Origin: Aeromicrobium sp. Sec7.5
Lineage (GTDB): Bacteria; Actinomycetota; Actinomycetes; Propionibacteriales; Nocardioidaceae
Assembly (NCBI RefSeq): GCF_036867135.1
Contig: NZ_JBAJIJ010000001.1
Coordinates: 1,860,001 to 1,924,000 of the forward strand
Direction of reading: 5' to 3'
Length of the DNA: 64,000 bases
Position 1 is the first letter of the stretch. Every line of letters starts with the position of its first letter. Positions 26,877 to 34,700 of this stretch are shown piece after piece. Under the pieces are notes generated by a model. The model was not told where the DNA came from, ran no database searches, and was given only the letters and a program-made list of their open reading frames with translations. The position numbers were made by a program, and so were the translations under genes.

Positions 26877-27428
26877 ATGTCGCACCAGACGCCCACGCCC
26901 ACCAAGGACACCACCCGCATCGCCCTCGTCGTGGGCATCGCCCTGACCGCCCTGCTCCTCGTGGGTGTCGGCGTCGTGGCCCTGGTGCTCGCCCTCGGCG
27001 GCGGCGACGGCGAGAAGGACGACGACACCTCGGCGGGCCAGACCCCGGAGGACGCGATGCGGGGGTTCATCCAGGCCACGAACGACGCGGACTGCGAGGT
27101 CCTCGTCCTCCATCCGGTCACTGACCTCGACTCCGTCGAGGACTGCGAGTCAGAGCTCGACGACGCCCGCGACGAGGCCGACGAAGGCGGCTACGACTTC
27201 GACTCGTTCACCCTCGAGGTCGACGACCTCGAGGTGGCCTCCGAGACCGACACCGAGGCCACGATCACGATCGAGGCCACCCAGACCTTCGAGCTCGACG
27301 GTGACCCCGAGGAGTACTCGGCCACCTACACCTACGAGCTCGAGAAGGACGGGGACAGCTGGCTCGTGACCGACGTCGAGACGGAGGGAGTGGACGCACC
27401 CGAGCCGCGCAGCACCGACGAGGACTGA
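26877..27428 (+). CDS. Membrane-anchored protein with NTF2-like (DUF4878-type) outer domain
   Basis: A 183-aa protein with one N-terminal membrane helix (IALVVGIALTALLLVGVGVVALVLAL) after a short Thr/Pro-rich cytoplasmic start. An acidic linker follows, then a domain starting TPEDAMRGFIQATNDADCEVL. That segment resembles the DUF4878/NTF2-like proteins that follow a single helix in many actinobacteria. Two cysteines (DCEVL, DCESEL) may pair. ATG 26877 has CCGGAGG 6 nt upstream, better supported than the in-frame ATG at 26850. It converges on ilvE with a 10-nt gap. Confidence 0.72.
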   Translation: MSHQTPTPTKDTTRIALVVGIALTALLLVGVGVVALVLALGGGDGEKDDDTSAGQTPEDAMRGFIQATNDADCEVLVLHPVTDLDSVEDCESELDDARDEADEGGYDFDSFTLEVDDLEVASETDTEATITIEATQTFELDGDPEEYSATYTYELEKDGDSWLVTDVETEGVDAPEPRSTDED

Positions 27429-27438
27429 GCCACCGGCC

Positions 27439-28548
27439 TCAGACGAGCTGGGTCATCCAGCCGTGGCGGTCCTCGGCCCGGCCGTACTGGATGTCGACCA
27501 GGGCTGCACGCAGCTCGGCGGTGACCTTGCCGATCTCGCCCTGGGCGCTGTCGACCTCGCCACCGGCCCAGGCCAGCCGGCCGACCGGGGTGACCACGGC
27601 GGCGGTGCCGCACGCGAACACCTCGGTGATCTGGCCGCTCGCCACCCCGTCGCGCCACTCGTCGATCCCGACCTTGCGCTCGACGACCTCGTGGCCGAGG
27701 TCGCGGGCGAGCGTCATGATCGAGTCCCGCGTGATGCCCTCGAGGATCGAGCCGGTCAGCTCGGGGGTGACGATCGAGCCGTCGGCCTGCACGAAGTAGA
27801 GGTTCATGCCGCCGAGCTCCTCGACCCACCGGTTCTCCACCGAGTCCAGGAAGGCGACCTGCTCGCAGCCGTGGGCGAAGGCCTCCTGCTGCGGCAGCAG
27901 GCTGGCGGCGTAGTTGCCCCCGCACTTGGCCGCGCCGGTGCCGCCGGCACCCGCGCGCGTGAAGGTCTCCGAGAGCCAGATGTCGACCGGCTTGAGGCCC
28001 GCCCTGAAGTACGCCCCGGCAGGCGAGGCGATGACCGAGTAGGTCACGTGCTGCGACGGCCGCACCCCGAGGAAGACCTCCGAGGCGAACATGAAGGGAC
28101 GCAGGTAGAGGCTGCGCTCCTCGCCGGTCGGCACCCAGGCGCGGTCGGCCGTGACGAGCTCGCGGATGGAACCGAGGAACCAGTCCTCGGGCAGCTCAGG
28201 CAGCGCGAGTCGATGGGCCGAGCGGGCCAGCCGCGCGGCGTTCGCCTCGGGACGGAAGCCCCACACGGAGCCGTCCGCGTGGGCGTAGGCCTTCAGCCCC
28301 TCGAAGATCTCCTGCGCATAGTGCAGGACCGCGGTGGCCGGGTCCAGCAGGAGCGGGCCGTACGGGACGACCCGGCCGTCCTGCCAGCCGGCGTCCGGAG
28401 TCCACTCGGCGAGGAACATGTGGTCGGTGAAGTGGTTGCCGAACCCGGGATCGGCGAGGACCGCCGACCGCTCGGCGTCCGTGCGCGCAGCGGAGTTCGA
28501 GGTGAACGTGCTGGCGAACGGCCCGGTGCTGGAGGACGGAGTGGTCAT
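27439..28548 (-). CDS. ilvE: Branched-chain amino-acid aminotransferase
   Basis: A PLP enzyme making the last step to Ile, Val and Leu. The 369-aa class IV (fold IV) aminotransferase has HYAQEIFEGLKAYAH, YLRPFMFASE, GTGAAKCGGNYAASL (PLP lysine region), VEELGGMNLYFV and EVFACGTAAVVTPVG. It lies 46 nt downstream of leuB on the same strand. TACCGT (28556-28561) also lies 7 nt before ATG 28548, suggesting an additional leaderless promoter of its own. Confidence 0.93.
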   Translation of the reverse strand: MTTPSSSTGPFASTFTSNSAARTDAERSAVLADPGFGNHFTDHMFLAEWTPDAGWQDGRVVPYGPLLLDPATAVLHYAQEIFEGLKAYAHADGSVWGFRPEANAARLARSAHRLALPELPEDWFLGSIRELVTADRAWVPTGEERSLYLRPFMFASEVFLGVRPSQHVTYSVIASPAGAYFRAGLKPVDIWLSETFTRAGAGGTGAAKCGGNYAASLLPQQEAFAHGCEQVAFLDSVENRWVEELGGMNLYFVQADGSIVTPELTGSILEGITRDSIMTLARDLGHEVVERKVGIDEWRDGVASGQITEVFACGTAAVVTPVGRLAWAGGEVDSAQGEIGKVTAELRAALVDIQYGRAEDRHGWMTQLV

Positions 28549-28594
28549 GAAGGTCACGGTAGTGCTTTCGACGAGGGCGGGACAGGGTGGACGG

Positions 28595-29674
28595 TCAGCC
28601 CACCGATACGCCCGCGGCCAGCAGCGAACCGATGGCCTCCCCCACCTCCTGCGTGGAACGCGCGGCCGTGCCGGCGCCCGAGCGGGCGGCGATGTCGGCC
28701 TCGACGGCGGCCGTGATCTCGGCGGCTGCAGCCGGGTGCCCGAGGTGCTCCAGGAGCAGCCCGGCGGACAGGATCGCGGCGGTCGGGTCGGCCTTGCTCT
28801 GACCGGCGATGTCCGGGGCCGAGCCGTGGACCGGCTCGAACATGCTCGGCGAGCTGCGGTCGGGGTTGACGTTGCCGCTGGCCGCGAGGCCGATGCCACC
28901 GGTGATGGCAGCCGCGAGGTCGGTCAGGATGTCGCCGAACAGGTTGTCGGTGACGATCACGTCGAAGCGTGACGGGTCGGTGGCCAGGAAGATCGTGGCG
29001 GCGTCGACGTGCAGGTAGTCGACCGTGACCTCCGGGAACTCCGTCGCGACGGCGTCGACCGTGCGGCTCCAGAGGTGGCCCGCGTGCACGAGCACGTTGT
29101 TCTTGTGCACGAGCGTGAGCTTGCGGCGGGGGCGGGCCTGGGCCCGCGCGAACGCGTCGCGCACGACCCGCTCCACGCCGAAGGCCGTGTTCAGGCTCAC
29201 CTCGGTGGCGACCTCCTGCGGGGTGCCCACGCGAATGGCGCCGCCGTTGCCGACGTACGGGCCCTCGGTGCCCTCCCGGACGACCACGAAGTCGATGTCG
29301 CCCCGGTCGGTGACATGGCCGGCGAGCGGCGTCGGGACGCCCGGGAACAGCTTCGAGGGGCGCAGGTTGACGTAGTGGTCGAGCTCGAAGCGCAGCTTGA
29401 GCAGTAGGCCCCGCTCGAGCACGCCCGACGGCACGCTCGGGTCGCCGACCGCGCCCAGGAGGATGGCGTCCTGGCCACGGATCTCCTCCAGGACGCCGTC
29501 GGGCAGGGTCTCGCCCGTCGCGTGCCACCGCCGCGCCCCGAGGTCGTACTCGGTGCGGGCGAAGGCGAGGCCGTGCCCGGAGGCCACCTGGTCGAGGACC
29601 TGGAGGGCCTGGCCGGTGACCTCCGGGCCGATGCCGTCGCCGGGAACGATCGCGAGGTTGTAGGTCTGCGTCAT
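28595..29674 (-). CDS. leuB: 3-isopropylmalate dehydrogenase
   Basis: Oxidatively decarboxylates 3-isopropylmalate in leucine synthesis, using NAD. The 359-aa protein has [46 protein letters not shown], the lysine of LVHKNNVL, and [17 protein letters not shown] with [15 protein letters not shown] 29674 is preceded by TAGGAT (29681-29686) exactly 6 nt upstream, a strong leaderless -10. leuA, leuC and leuD are not in the window. Confidence 0.94.
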   Translation of the reverse strand: MTQTYNLAIVPGDGIGPEVTGQALQVLDQVASGHGLAFARTEYDLGARRWHATGETLPDGVLEEIRGQDAILLGAVGDPSVPSGVLERGLLLKLRFELDHYVNLRPSKLFPGVPTPLAGHVTDRGDIDFVVVREGTEGPYVGNGGAIRVGTPQEVATEVSLNTAFGVERVVRDAFARAQARPRRKLTLVHKNNVLVHAGHLWSRTVDAVATEFPEVTVDYLHVDAATIFLATDPSRFDVIVTDNLFGDILTDLAAAITGGIGLAASGNVNPDRSSPSMFEPVHGSAPDIAGQSKADPTAAILSAGLLLEHLGHPAAAAEITAAVEADIAARSGAGTAARSTQEVGEAIGSLLAAGVSVG

Positions 29675-29700
29675 GAACTCATCCTAGGACGACCGGTCTC

Positions 29701-29720
29701 AGATGCTGAAACCGGCATCT
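29701..29720. terminator. Stem-loop between the 33-aa ORF and leuB
   Basis: AGATGC, an 8-nt loop and GCATCT form a perfect 6-bp stem. It lies downstream of the 33-aa ORF and just upstream of the leuB promoter. It has no T-run, so it is a weak terminator candidate or an mRNA-end stabiliser. Confidence 0.35.
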
Positions 29721-29745
29721 CGCCTTTTGGTCGACGGTCGGATCG

Positions 29746-29847
29746 TCAGTTGTCGTCGGGACGGTCGGCGTCGGCGAACGCGTCCAGCAGCTCGCTGGCG
29801 TCGTCGCGCAGGTGCGCAGGTCCCCACTCGATCACAGGATTGGACAT
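29746..29847 (-). CDS. 33-aa acidic small protein with sequestered ribosome site
   Basis: ATG 29847 opens a 33-residue frame starting MSNPVIEWGPAHLRDD and ending in an Asp-rich tail. A strong Shine-Dalgarno, AGAAGGAG, sits at a good distance. The peptide is predicted helical, acidic and soluble. I recognise no family. The Shine-Dalgarno lies in an 11-nt segment (29854-29864) that is the exact complement of 29930-29940, so its translation is probably controlled by RNA folding. A predicted leaderless leader peptide lies 173 nt upstream on the same strand. Codon use (GC at third positions) is like that of genes. Confidence 0.55.
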   Translation of the reverse strand: MSNPVIEWGPAHLRDDASELLDAFADADRPDDN

Positions 29848-29853
29848 GATGAT

Positions 29854-29940
29854 GCTCCTTCTCGGTTCTGATGGTCAGCGGTCTGACAGACAGCTGGTCC
29901 GCGGAACCACTTCGTCGGGGTGACCGACGCGAGAAGGAGC
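29854..29940 (-). promoter_or_regulatory. Candidate translational switch sequestering a Shine-Dalgarno
   Basis: GCTCCTTCTCG and CGAGAAGGAGC (29930-29940 and 29854-29864, read on the minus strand) form a perfect 11-bp helix hiding the ribosome site of the 33-aa ORF. The 65-nt loop contains smaller stems (CGTCGG-TCACC-CCGACG at 29913-29929) and GTGGTTCCGCG (29900-29910), which differs from the T-box core at one position. No protein or RNA family is assigned. Confidence 0.5.
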
Positions 29941-29998
29941 AGATCAGGGTGGTGATCGATGCGATCCTGCAGCGGCTCAGCGGTCCAACGCTGGAACT

Positions 29999-30038
29999 CC
30001 GCGGCAGGAGGTCGGACCTTTAGGAGACCCTGCCGCGG
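29999..30038 (-). ncRNA. Leader-peptide hairpin, 10-bp perfect stem
   Basis: CCGCGGCAGG (minus strand, 30038-30029) pairs with CCTGCCGCGG (30008-29999) around a 20-nt loop. The first arm coincides with the Cys-Arg-Gly-Arg codons of the leader peptide, so ribosome position would decide whether it folds. There is no T-run, so it is a regulatory fold rather than a plain terminator. The remaining sequence of the 29848-30169 gap shows nothing else beyond the neighbouring switch and promoters. Confidence 0.55.
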
Positions 30039-30067
30039 CAAGCGATGGATACGAGCTGCTTCCGCAT
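30020..30067 (-). CDS. 15-aa leader peptide MRKQLVSIACRGRVS
   Basis: ATG 30067 follows TACAGT (30075-30080) after 7 nt, the leaderless layout used by many genes here. It encodes MRKQLVSIACRGRVS before TAA. Its last codons form one arm of the hairpin at 29999-30038. A single Cys and two Arg codons near the end could be the sensing residues. It resembles leader peptides of attenuated operons in design. The signal is not known. Confidence 0.5.
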   Translation of the reverse strand: MRKQLVSIACRGRVS

Positions 30068-30169
30068 GGGCAGGACTGTACCCCACCGCCCCAACACCTG
30101 CCGACCGATCGGCAACGACTGCGGTCCCGGCGTGTCGGCACGCCGCTTGACGCGTGACAGACTGACGCG

Positions 30170-30733
30170 GTGTCCTCTCCATTCGACGTCCCGGCGCTGG
30201 TCGGACGCACCCTCGACCTCGCCCGCCAGCGCGGGTTCATCACGTCGACGCGCCACGAGACCGGCCGCCTGCTCGCGACCCTGGCCGCCGCACGGTCCGG
30301 CACGCTCGCCGAGCTCGGCACCGGCACCGGCGTCGGCTCCGCGTGGCTGTCGAGCGGCGCCGCCGAGGGCACCCGCATCGTGAGCGCGGAGCTCGACCCG
30401 TCGCTGGCCGAGGACGTGCAGAAGATCTTCAGCGACGTCGCGAACGTCGACATCGTGTCGGGCGACTGGACCACGCTCGAGGAGTACGCGCCGTTCTCGT
30501 TGATCTTCGTCGACGTCCGTGAGGTCATGGCGGAGATCGACCACCTCGCGGCGCTCCTCGAGCCGGGGGGCATCGCGGTGCTCGACGACTTCACCGCCTC
30601 AGCGCACTGGCCGCCCATCGTCGACGGCCAGGTCGACACCGTCCGCGAGCAGTGGCTGACCGACGAGCGGTTCGTCGCCGTGGAGCTCCTGATCGACGCC
30701 GACGCCAGCCTGGTCATCGCCACGCGGCGCTGA
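30170..30733 (+). CDS. SAM-dependent O-methyltransferase-like protein
   Basis: A 187-aa class I methyltransferase with motif I AELGTGTGVGSAWL (SAM binding, residues 47-60), the acidic end of strand 2 in RIVSAELDPSLAED, SGDW, FVDVRE and LLEPGGIAVLDDF. It resembles the COG4122-type O-methyltransferases, but the substrate is unknown. The start is GTG 30170 with CAGACT (30158-30163) 6 nt upstream (leaderless). The last 135 nt overlap the convergent YczE-family gene. Confidence 0.82.
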   Translation: MSSPFDVPALVGRTLDLARQRGFITSTRHETGRLLATLAAARSGTLAELGTGTGVGSAWLSSGAAEGTRIVSAELDPSLAEDVQKIFSDVANVDIVSGDWTTLEEYAPFSLIFVDVREVMAEIDHLAALLEPGGIAVLDDFTASAHWPPIVDGQVDTVREQWLTDERFVAVELLIDADASLVIATRR

Positions 30734-31348
30734 CGCACCGCGGGACCCGTCGAGCAGCACCAGGAACACCTGCACGAGCGGACCGATCAGCACGGCGTAG
30801 AGAACGGTGCCGACGCCGACCGTGCCGCCGAGCGCGAAGCCGACCGCCAGCACCGTGATCTCGAGCGAGGTCCGCACGACGCGGATGCTCAGCCCGGTCC
30901 TGCGGACGATCCCGCTCCACAGACCGTCGCGCGGTCCCGTGCCGAAGTCCGCACCGATGTACAGGGCGCCGGCGAGGGCGTTGCCCACGATGCCGATCGT
31001 CAGGAACGACACCTGGACGCCGAGGTGGTCGGGCGTCGGCAGCCACGCCAGCGTGACGTCGGCCGCGATGCCGATCAGGATCACGTTGAGCAGGGTGCCG
31101 ATGCCCGGACGCTGGCGCAGCGGGATCCATGCCAGCATCACCACGGCCCCCGTCAGGATCACGACCTGGCCGAATGTGAGCGGCACGATGCCGGCGACGC
31201 CCTCGTGGAACACGTCCCACGGGTCGAGCCCCAGACCGGCCTCGACCAGGAAGCCCATCGTGGCGCCGTAGAGCCACAGGCCCACCAGGAGCCGGACGAA
31301 CCGGCCGGCCGGGCTCGTGGGGATCAGGCGCGCCACGGCGCGACCCAC
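30599..31348 (-). CDS. YczE/YitT-type membrane protein
   Basis: A 249-aa integral membrane protein with about 5-6 hydrophobic helices. The text FVRLLVGLWLYGATMGFLVEAGLGLDPWDVFHEGVA and GADFGTGPRDGLWSGIVRRTG marks the YczE family. The last about 55 residues are hydrophilic and encoded wholly opposite the 3' end of the methyltransferase gene. That suggests an ancestral stop was lost and the frame extended antisense. The GTG 31348 lies within the end of a 46-aa ORF (overlap 25 nt), so translation may be coupled; GTG 31336 is an alternative. It is divergent from a MocR regulator, the usual partner of YczE genes. Confidence 0.78.
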   Translation of the reverse strand: MGRAVARLIPTSPAGRFVRLLVGLWLYGATMGFLVEAGLGLDPWDVFHEGVAGIVPLTFGQVVILTGAVVMLAWIPLRQRPGIGTLLNVILIGIAADVTLAWLPTPDHLGVQVSFLTIGIVGNALAGALYIGADFGTGPRDGLWSGIVRRTGLSIRVVRTSLEITVLAVGFALGGTVGVGTVLYAVLIGPLVQVFLVLLDGSRGASAPRGDDQAGVGVDQELHGDEPLVGQPLLADGVDLAVDDGRPVR

Positions 31349-31464
31349 TCGTGGTCGTGGCTGCGCGGCGGCGGGACGTCGCCCCGACCGTCGGTGCGGA
31401 CGAGGACGGCGGTGCGCCAGGTCGTCCAGGACACGAGTGCGAGAAGTGCGACGATCAGCAACAT
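31324..31464 (-). CDS. 46-aa small membrane protein
   Basis: ATG 31464, preceded directly by GGAGGC, encodes 46 residues. A hydrophobic N-terminal helix (MLLIVALLALVSWTTW) is followed by a basic segment and DGRGDVPPPRSHDHEWVAPW. Similar short proteins with a TM start and a DGxG-PPPRSH tail are, as I recall, common in actinobacteria, without known function. The end overlaps the YczE gene by 25 nt in another frame, and both would share the promoter divergent from the MocR gene. Confidence 0.6.
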   Translation of the reverse strand: MLLIVALLALVSWTTWRTAVLVRTDGRGDVPPPRSHDHEWVAPWRA

Positions 31465-31482
31465 GCCTCCATCGTCGCGCAG

Positions 31483-31510
31483 ATTGGCCTTGCGCTAAAT
31501 ATCCAATTGG
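31483..31510. promoter_or_regulatory. Candidate MocR operator between mocR and yczE
   Basis: ATTGG occurs at 31483-31487 and 31506-31510, with the overlapping inverse CCAAT at 31503-31507, so CCAATTGG is a palindrome. MocR-family YczR proteins are known to bind repeated sites in such divergent regions. A TAAATA -10-like sequence (31496-31501) lies between the repeats. The assignment is inferred from position and symmetry only. Confidence 0.4.
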
Positions 31511-31524
31511 GGGAAGGTGGCTTC

Positions 31525-32967
31525 ATGGCAGTGGTCATCTCCGCACGGCGTCTCGCGACCGTCATCGGCGAGCTCGATGACGATGGTCCGGCGTACCTCG
31601 AGATCAGCGACCGCATCCGGGTCGCGGCGATGGACGGGCGACTGGCCGACGGCACCCGCCTCCCGAGCGAGCGTGAGCTGGCCTCCGCCCTGCGGGTGAG
31701 TCGCACCACGACCACGCGGGTCTACGCCGAGCTCCGCGAGGCCGGGCTGGTCGAGTCGCGTCGTGGCTCCGGCAGCACGATCGCGCTGCCCATGCAGGCC
31801 TCCTCCGCCAGCACGCTGATCGGCATGCACGACGACACCGACACGTTGGCCTTCACCTACTCGGCGCCGGTCGGGCCGCCCGGCATGGCGCGGGCCTTCG
31901 AGCGCGCATGCGAGAAGCTGCCCGGCCTGCTGGCCACGAGCGGCTACCTGCCCGACGGGCTCCCGGTCCTGCGCGAGCTGGTGGCGCAGTACTACGCCGA
32001 CCGCGGGCTCCCGACCGATCCTGCACAGATCATCGTCACGAACGGGGCCATGGGCGCGATCTCGCTGCTCGCGCGCACCCTGCTCTCCCCCGGCGACCGG
32101 GTCCTCGTCGAGGGCAGCAGCTATCCCCACGCGCACGACGCCTTCGTGGCCGCCGGTGGTCGCCTCTCCCCCCTGCCCGTCGGCGGCTCCCCGTGGGACA
32201 GCGAGGCCATGTCGACCACGCTGGCGGCCGGCCGGCACCGACTGGCCTACGTGATCCCCGACTTCCACAACCCCACCGCGGCCGTCATGTCCGGTGAGGA
32301 GCGGGAGCGCTGGGCGCGCGAGCTGCGACGCCACGGGGTGACGGCGATCGTCGACGAGTCGATGCGCGAGGTCAACCTCGACGGCATCGACCTGCCGCCC
32401 AGCCTCGCCGAGCTCGACCCGTCGGCCGTGGTCCTCGGTTCGTCGTCGAAACCCTTCTGGGGCGGGCTGCGGGTCGGGTGGATGCGCGTGCCACGGTCGA
32501 TGGTGATGGGCCTGGTGCAGGCCCGCATGATCGACGACCTGAGCTCGTCGGCCTTCGACCAGATGGTCTTCGCCGAGCTCCTGACCGACGGTGGCCAGAC
32601 GGCAGCGGCCGGGCGAGCGGCCCTGCGTACCGGGCGCGACCACCTGCTCGCCGAGCTGGCCACGCACGTCCCGGAGATCACCGCGCCGTGCCCGGCCGGT
32701 GGCCTGAACCTGTGGGTGACGTTGCCCGGCCGCCTGTCGACGCGGCTGTGCGCGGCCGCCGAGCGTCGCCGGCTGCTGCTCACGCCCGGACCGCGGTTCT
32801 TCTCGCACGGCGGCACCGCGGGCGAGCGACACCTGCGGCTGCCCTACGCCCACTCCCCCGACCGGCTCACCGAGGGCGTGGCGCGGCTGCGCCTGGCCCT
32901 CGACGACGTCCTGGAGGGCCGGGCCGCCGGCTCCTCGCGGGCCACCCCCATCGACCTGATCGCGTAG
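31525..32967 (+). CDS. MocR-family regulator (GntR DNA-binding + aminotransferase-like)
   Basis: A 480-aa PLP-dependent transcription factor. The N-terminal winged helix (about 20-90) has YLEISDRIRVAAMDGRLADGTRLPSERELA and VSRTTTTRVYAELREAG. The C-terminal fold-type I aminotransferase-like domain has TNGAMGAISLLARTLLSPGD, PDFHNPTAAVM and the PLP lysine in GSSSKPFWGGLRVGW. Divergent pairing with a YczE membrane protein gene is the known YczR-YczE arrangement, so it probably controls that gene. ATG 31525 has GGGAAGG about 8 nt upstream. Confidence 0.87.
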   Translation: MAVVISARRLATVIGELDDDGPAYLEISDRIRVAAMDGRLADGTRLPSERELASALRVSRTTTTRVYAELREAGLVESRRGSGSTIALPMQASSASTLIGMHDDTDTLAFTYSAPVGPPGMARAFERACEKLPGLLATSGYLPDGLPVLRELVAQYYADRGLPTDPAQIIVTNGAMGAISLLARTLLSPGDRVLVEGSSYPHAHDAFVAAGGRLSPLPVGGSPWDSEAMSTTLAAGRHRLAYVIPDFHNPTAAVMSGEERERWARELRRHGVTAIVDESMREVNLDGIDLPPSLAELDPSAVVLGSSSKPFWGGLRVGWMRVPRSMVMGLVQARMIDDLSSSAFDQMVFAELLTDGGQTAAAGRAALRTGRDHLLAELATHVPEITAPCPAGGLNLWVTLPGRLSTRLCAAAERRRLLLTPGPRFFSHGGTAGERHLRLPYAHSPDRLTEGVARLRLALDDVLEGRAAGSSRATPIDLIA

Positions 32968-32972
32968 AGACA

Positions 32973-33018
32973 CCGCTGGGAGTGGCCCCGGTGCGAAACC
33001 GAGTGCCACTCCCAGCGG
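32973..33018. terminator. Bidirectional terminator between mocR and ilvC
   Basis: CCGCTGGGAGTGGC (32973-32986) and GCCACTCCCAGCGG (33005-33018) are perfect 14-bp arms around an 18-nt loop that itself holds CGGT-GCGAA-ACCG. It lies between two convergent genes. Confidence 0.75.
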
Positions 33019-33035
33019 AGCAGTGAGGTCAGTGC

Positions 33036-34061
33036 TCAGCGAGCGGCGGAACCCTCGACGTAGTCGGAGTCGGTCTGCTTCCACGCGAAGTGCGAGCGCA
33101 GGTCCTTGCCGGTGGCCTCGATGGCGTGCCCAGCCTCCTTCTCGCGGAGCTCGAGGAACTCCTTGCCACCGTTGTCCTGGTCGGCGATGAAGCGCTCGGC
33201 GAAGGCCCCCGACTGGATGTCGGCGAGGACCTCCTTCATGCGCTCCTTGACCGAGCCGTCGATGACGCGGGGACCGGAGACGTAGTCGCCGTACTCAGCG
33301 GTGTCGGAGATGCTCCAGCGCTGCTTGGCGATGCCGCCCTCCCACATGAGGTCGACGATGAGCTTGAGCTCGTGGAGCACCTCGAAGTACGCGATCTCCG
33401 GCTGGTAGCCGGCCTCGGTCAGGGTCTCGAAGCCCGCCTGCACCAGGTGCGAGACGCCACCGCACAGGACGGCCTGCTCGCCGAAGAGATCGGTCTCGGT
33501 CTCCTCGGTGAAGGTCGTCTTGATGACGCCGGCGCGCGTGCCGCCGATCGCCTTGGCGTACGAGAGCGCGAGGTCCCACGCCTTGCCGGTGGCGTCCTGC
33601 TCGACACCGATGATGTCGGGGATGCCGCGGCCGGCGACGAACTCGCGGCGCACCGTGTGGCCGGGGGCCTTGGGGGCGACGAGCACGACGTCGACGCCCT
33701 CGGGCGCCTCGATGTAGCCGAAGCGGATGTTGAAGCCGTGGCCGAACACCAGGGCGTCGCCCGCGACGAGGTTCGGGGCGATGTCCTCGGCGTAGACCGT
33801 GCGCTGGACCTGGTCCGGCGTCAGGATCACGATGACGTCGGCCTCCTCCACGGCCTCGGCGACGGAGAGGACCTTGAGGCCCTCGGCCTCGGCCTTGGCG
33901 CGGCTCGACGAGCCGTCCTTCAGGCCGACGCGGACGTCGACGCCCGAGTCACGGAGGTTGAGCGCGTGGGCGTGGCCCTGGCTTCCGTAGCCGATGACCG
34001 CGACGTTGCGGCCCTGGATGATCGACAGGTCGGCGTTGTCGTCGTAGAACAGCTCGGGCAC
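33036..34061 (-). CDS. ilvC: Ketol-acid reductoisomerase
   Basis: Isomerises and reduces acetolactate and acetohydroxybutyrate with NADPH in Val and Ile synthesis. The 341-aa class I enzyme has the Rossmann motif [28 protein letters not shown] (NADPH-phosphate contacts), [12 protein letters not shown] and the acidic metal site in [18 protein letters not shown]. The start is GTG 34061 with AAGGAGAG upstream. It is the last gene of ilvB-ilvN-ilvC, 26 nt after ilvN. Confidence 0.95.
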   Translation of the reverse strand: MPELFYDDNADLSIIQGRNVAVIGYGSQGHAHALNLRDSGVDVRVGLKDGSSSRAKAEAEGLKVLSVAEAVEEADVIVILTPDQVQRTVYAEDIAPNLVAGDALVFGHGFNIRFGYIEAPEGVDVVLVAPKAPGHTVRREFVAGRGIPDIIGVEQDATGKAWDLALSYAKAIGGTRAGVIKTTFTEETETDLFGEQAVLCGGVSHLVQAGFETLTEAGYQPEIAYFEVLHELKLIVDLMWEGGIAKQRWSISDTAEYGDYVSGPRVIDGSVKERMKEVLADIQSGAFAERFIADQDNGGKEFLELREKEAGHAIEATGKDLRSHFAWKQTDSDYVEGSAAR

Positions 34062-34087
34062 GAGAATCTCTCCTTGGGTGGGGTGGT

Positions 34088-34621
34088 TCAGCCGGCCTGG
34101 GTGCCGGGGACGGCGCGCAGGCTGCGGTCGGTGATGGAACGGGCGCCTCGGCCGATCGCGACGCGACCGGACTGGGCGATCTCGCGGATGCCGAAGGGCT
34201 CGAGGACCTTGAGCATCGCGTTGAGCTTGCCGGAGTCGCCGGTCGCCTCGATCGTGACGGCGTCGGTGGCGACGTCGACGACCTTGGCACGGAACAGCTG
34301 CACGGTCTCGAGCACCTGGCCGCGCGTGGCGGGGTCGGTCTTGACCTTGATCAGCATGAGCTCGCGCTCGACCGCGGAGTCGGAGTCGAGCTCGACGATC
34401 TTGAGCACGTTGACGAGCTTGTTGAGCTGCTTCGTGACCTGCTCGAGCGGCAGCTCGTCGACGTTGACAACGATCGTCATGCGGCTGATCTCGGGGATCT
34501 CCGTGGGTCCGACCGCGAGCGACTCGATGTTGAAGCCGCGGCGCATGAACAGGCTCGAGACGCGCGCGAGGACACCGGGGGTGTTCTCGACGAGGACGGA
34601 GAGGGTGTGTTGTGTCGTCAT
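34088..34621 (-). CDS. ilvN: Acetolactate synthase small (regulatory) subunit
   Basis: Stabilises IlvB and mediates feedback inhibition by valine. The 177-aa protein opens with an ACT domain ([33 protein letters not shown]) followed by the ALS-SS C-terminal domain ([30 protein letters not shown]). ATG 34621 fits the family start. It lies 79 nt after ilvB. Confidence 0.94.
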   Translation of the reverse strand: MTTQHTLSVLVENTPGVLARVSSLFMRRGFNIESLAVGPTEIPEISRMTIVVNVDELPLEQVTKQLNKLVNVLKIVELDSDSAVERELMLIKVKTDPATRGQVLETVQLFRAKVVDVATDAVTIEATGDSGKLNAMLKVLEPFGIREIAQSGRVAIGRGARSITDRSLRAVPGTQAG

Positions 34622-34700
34622 GCCGACACCTCCGTGTGAAAGGCAGAGTACGAAGACGTCGTCATGACATCTGGACTGGTCACTCGCTGGCGCTCGCTCA

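Noticed and set aside
29900-29910. T-box-like core GTGGTTCCGCG (minus strand) that might mark a tRNA-sensing riboswitch
   Set aside because: It differs at a highly conserved position. There is no specifier stem upstream (a leader peptide lies there), and the gene behind it is not an aminoacyl-tRNA or amino-acid gene. An Rfam RF00230 search would decide.
29832-30182. A 116-codon open frame on the minus strand over the leader/switch region
   Set aside because: It has poor codon bias, no start signal and no recognisable protein pattern. The RNA structures and two shorter frames explain the region better.
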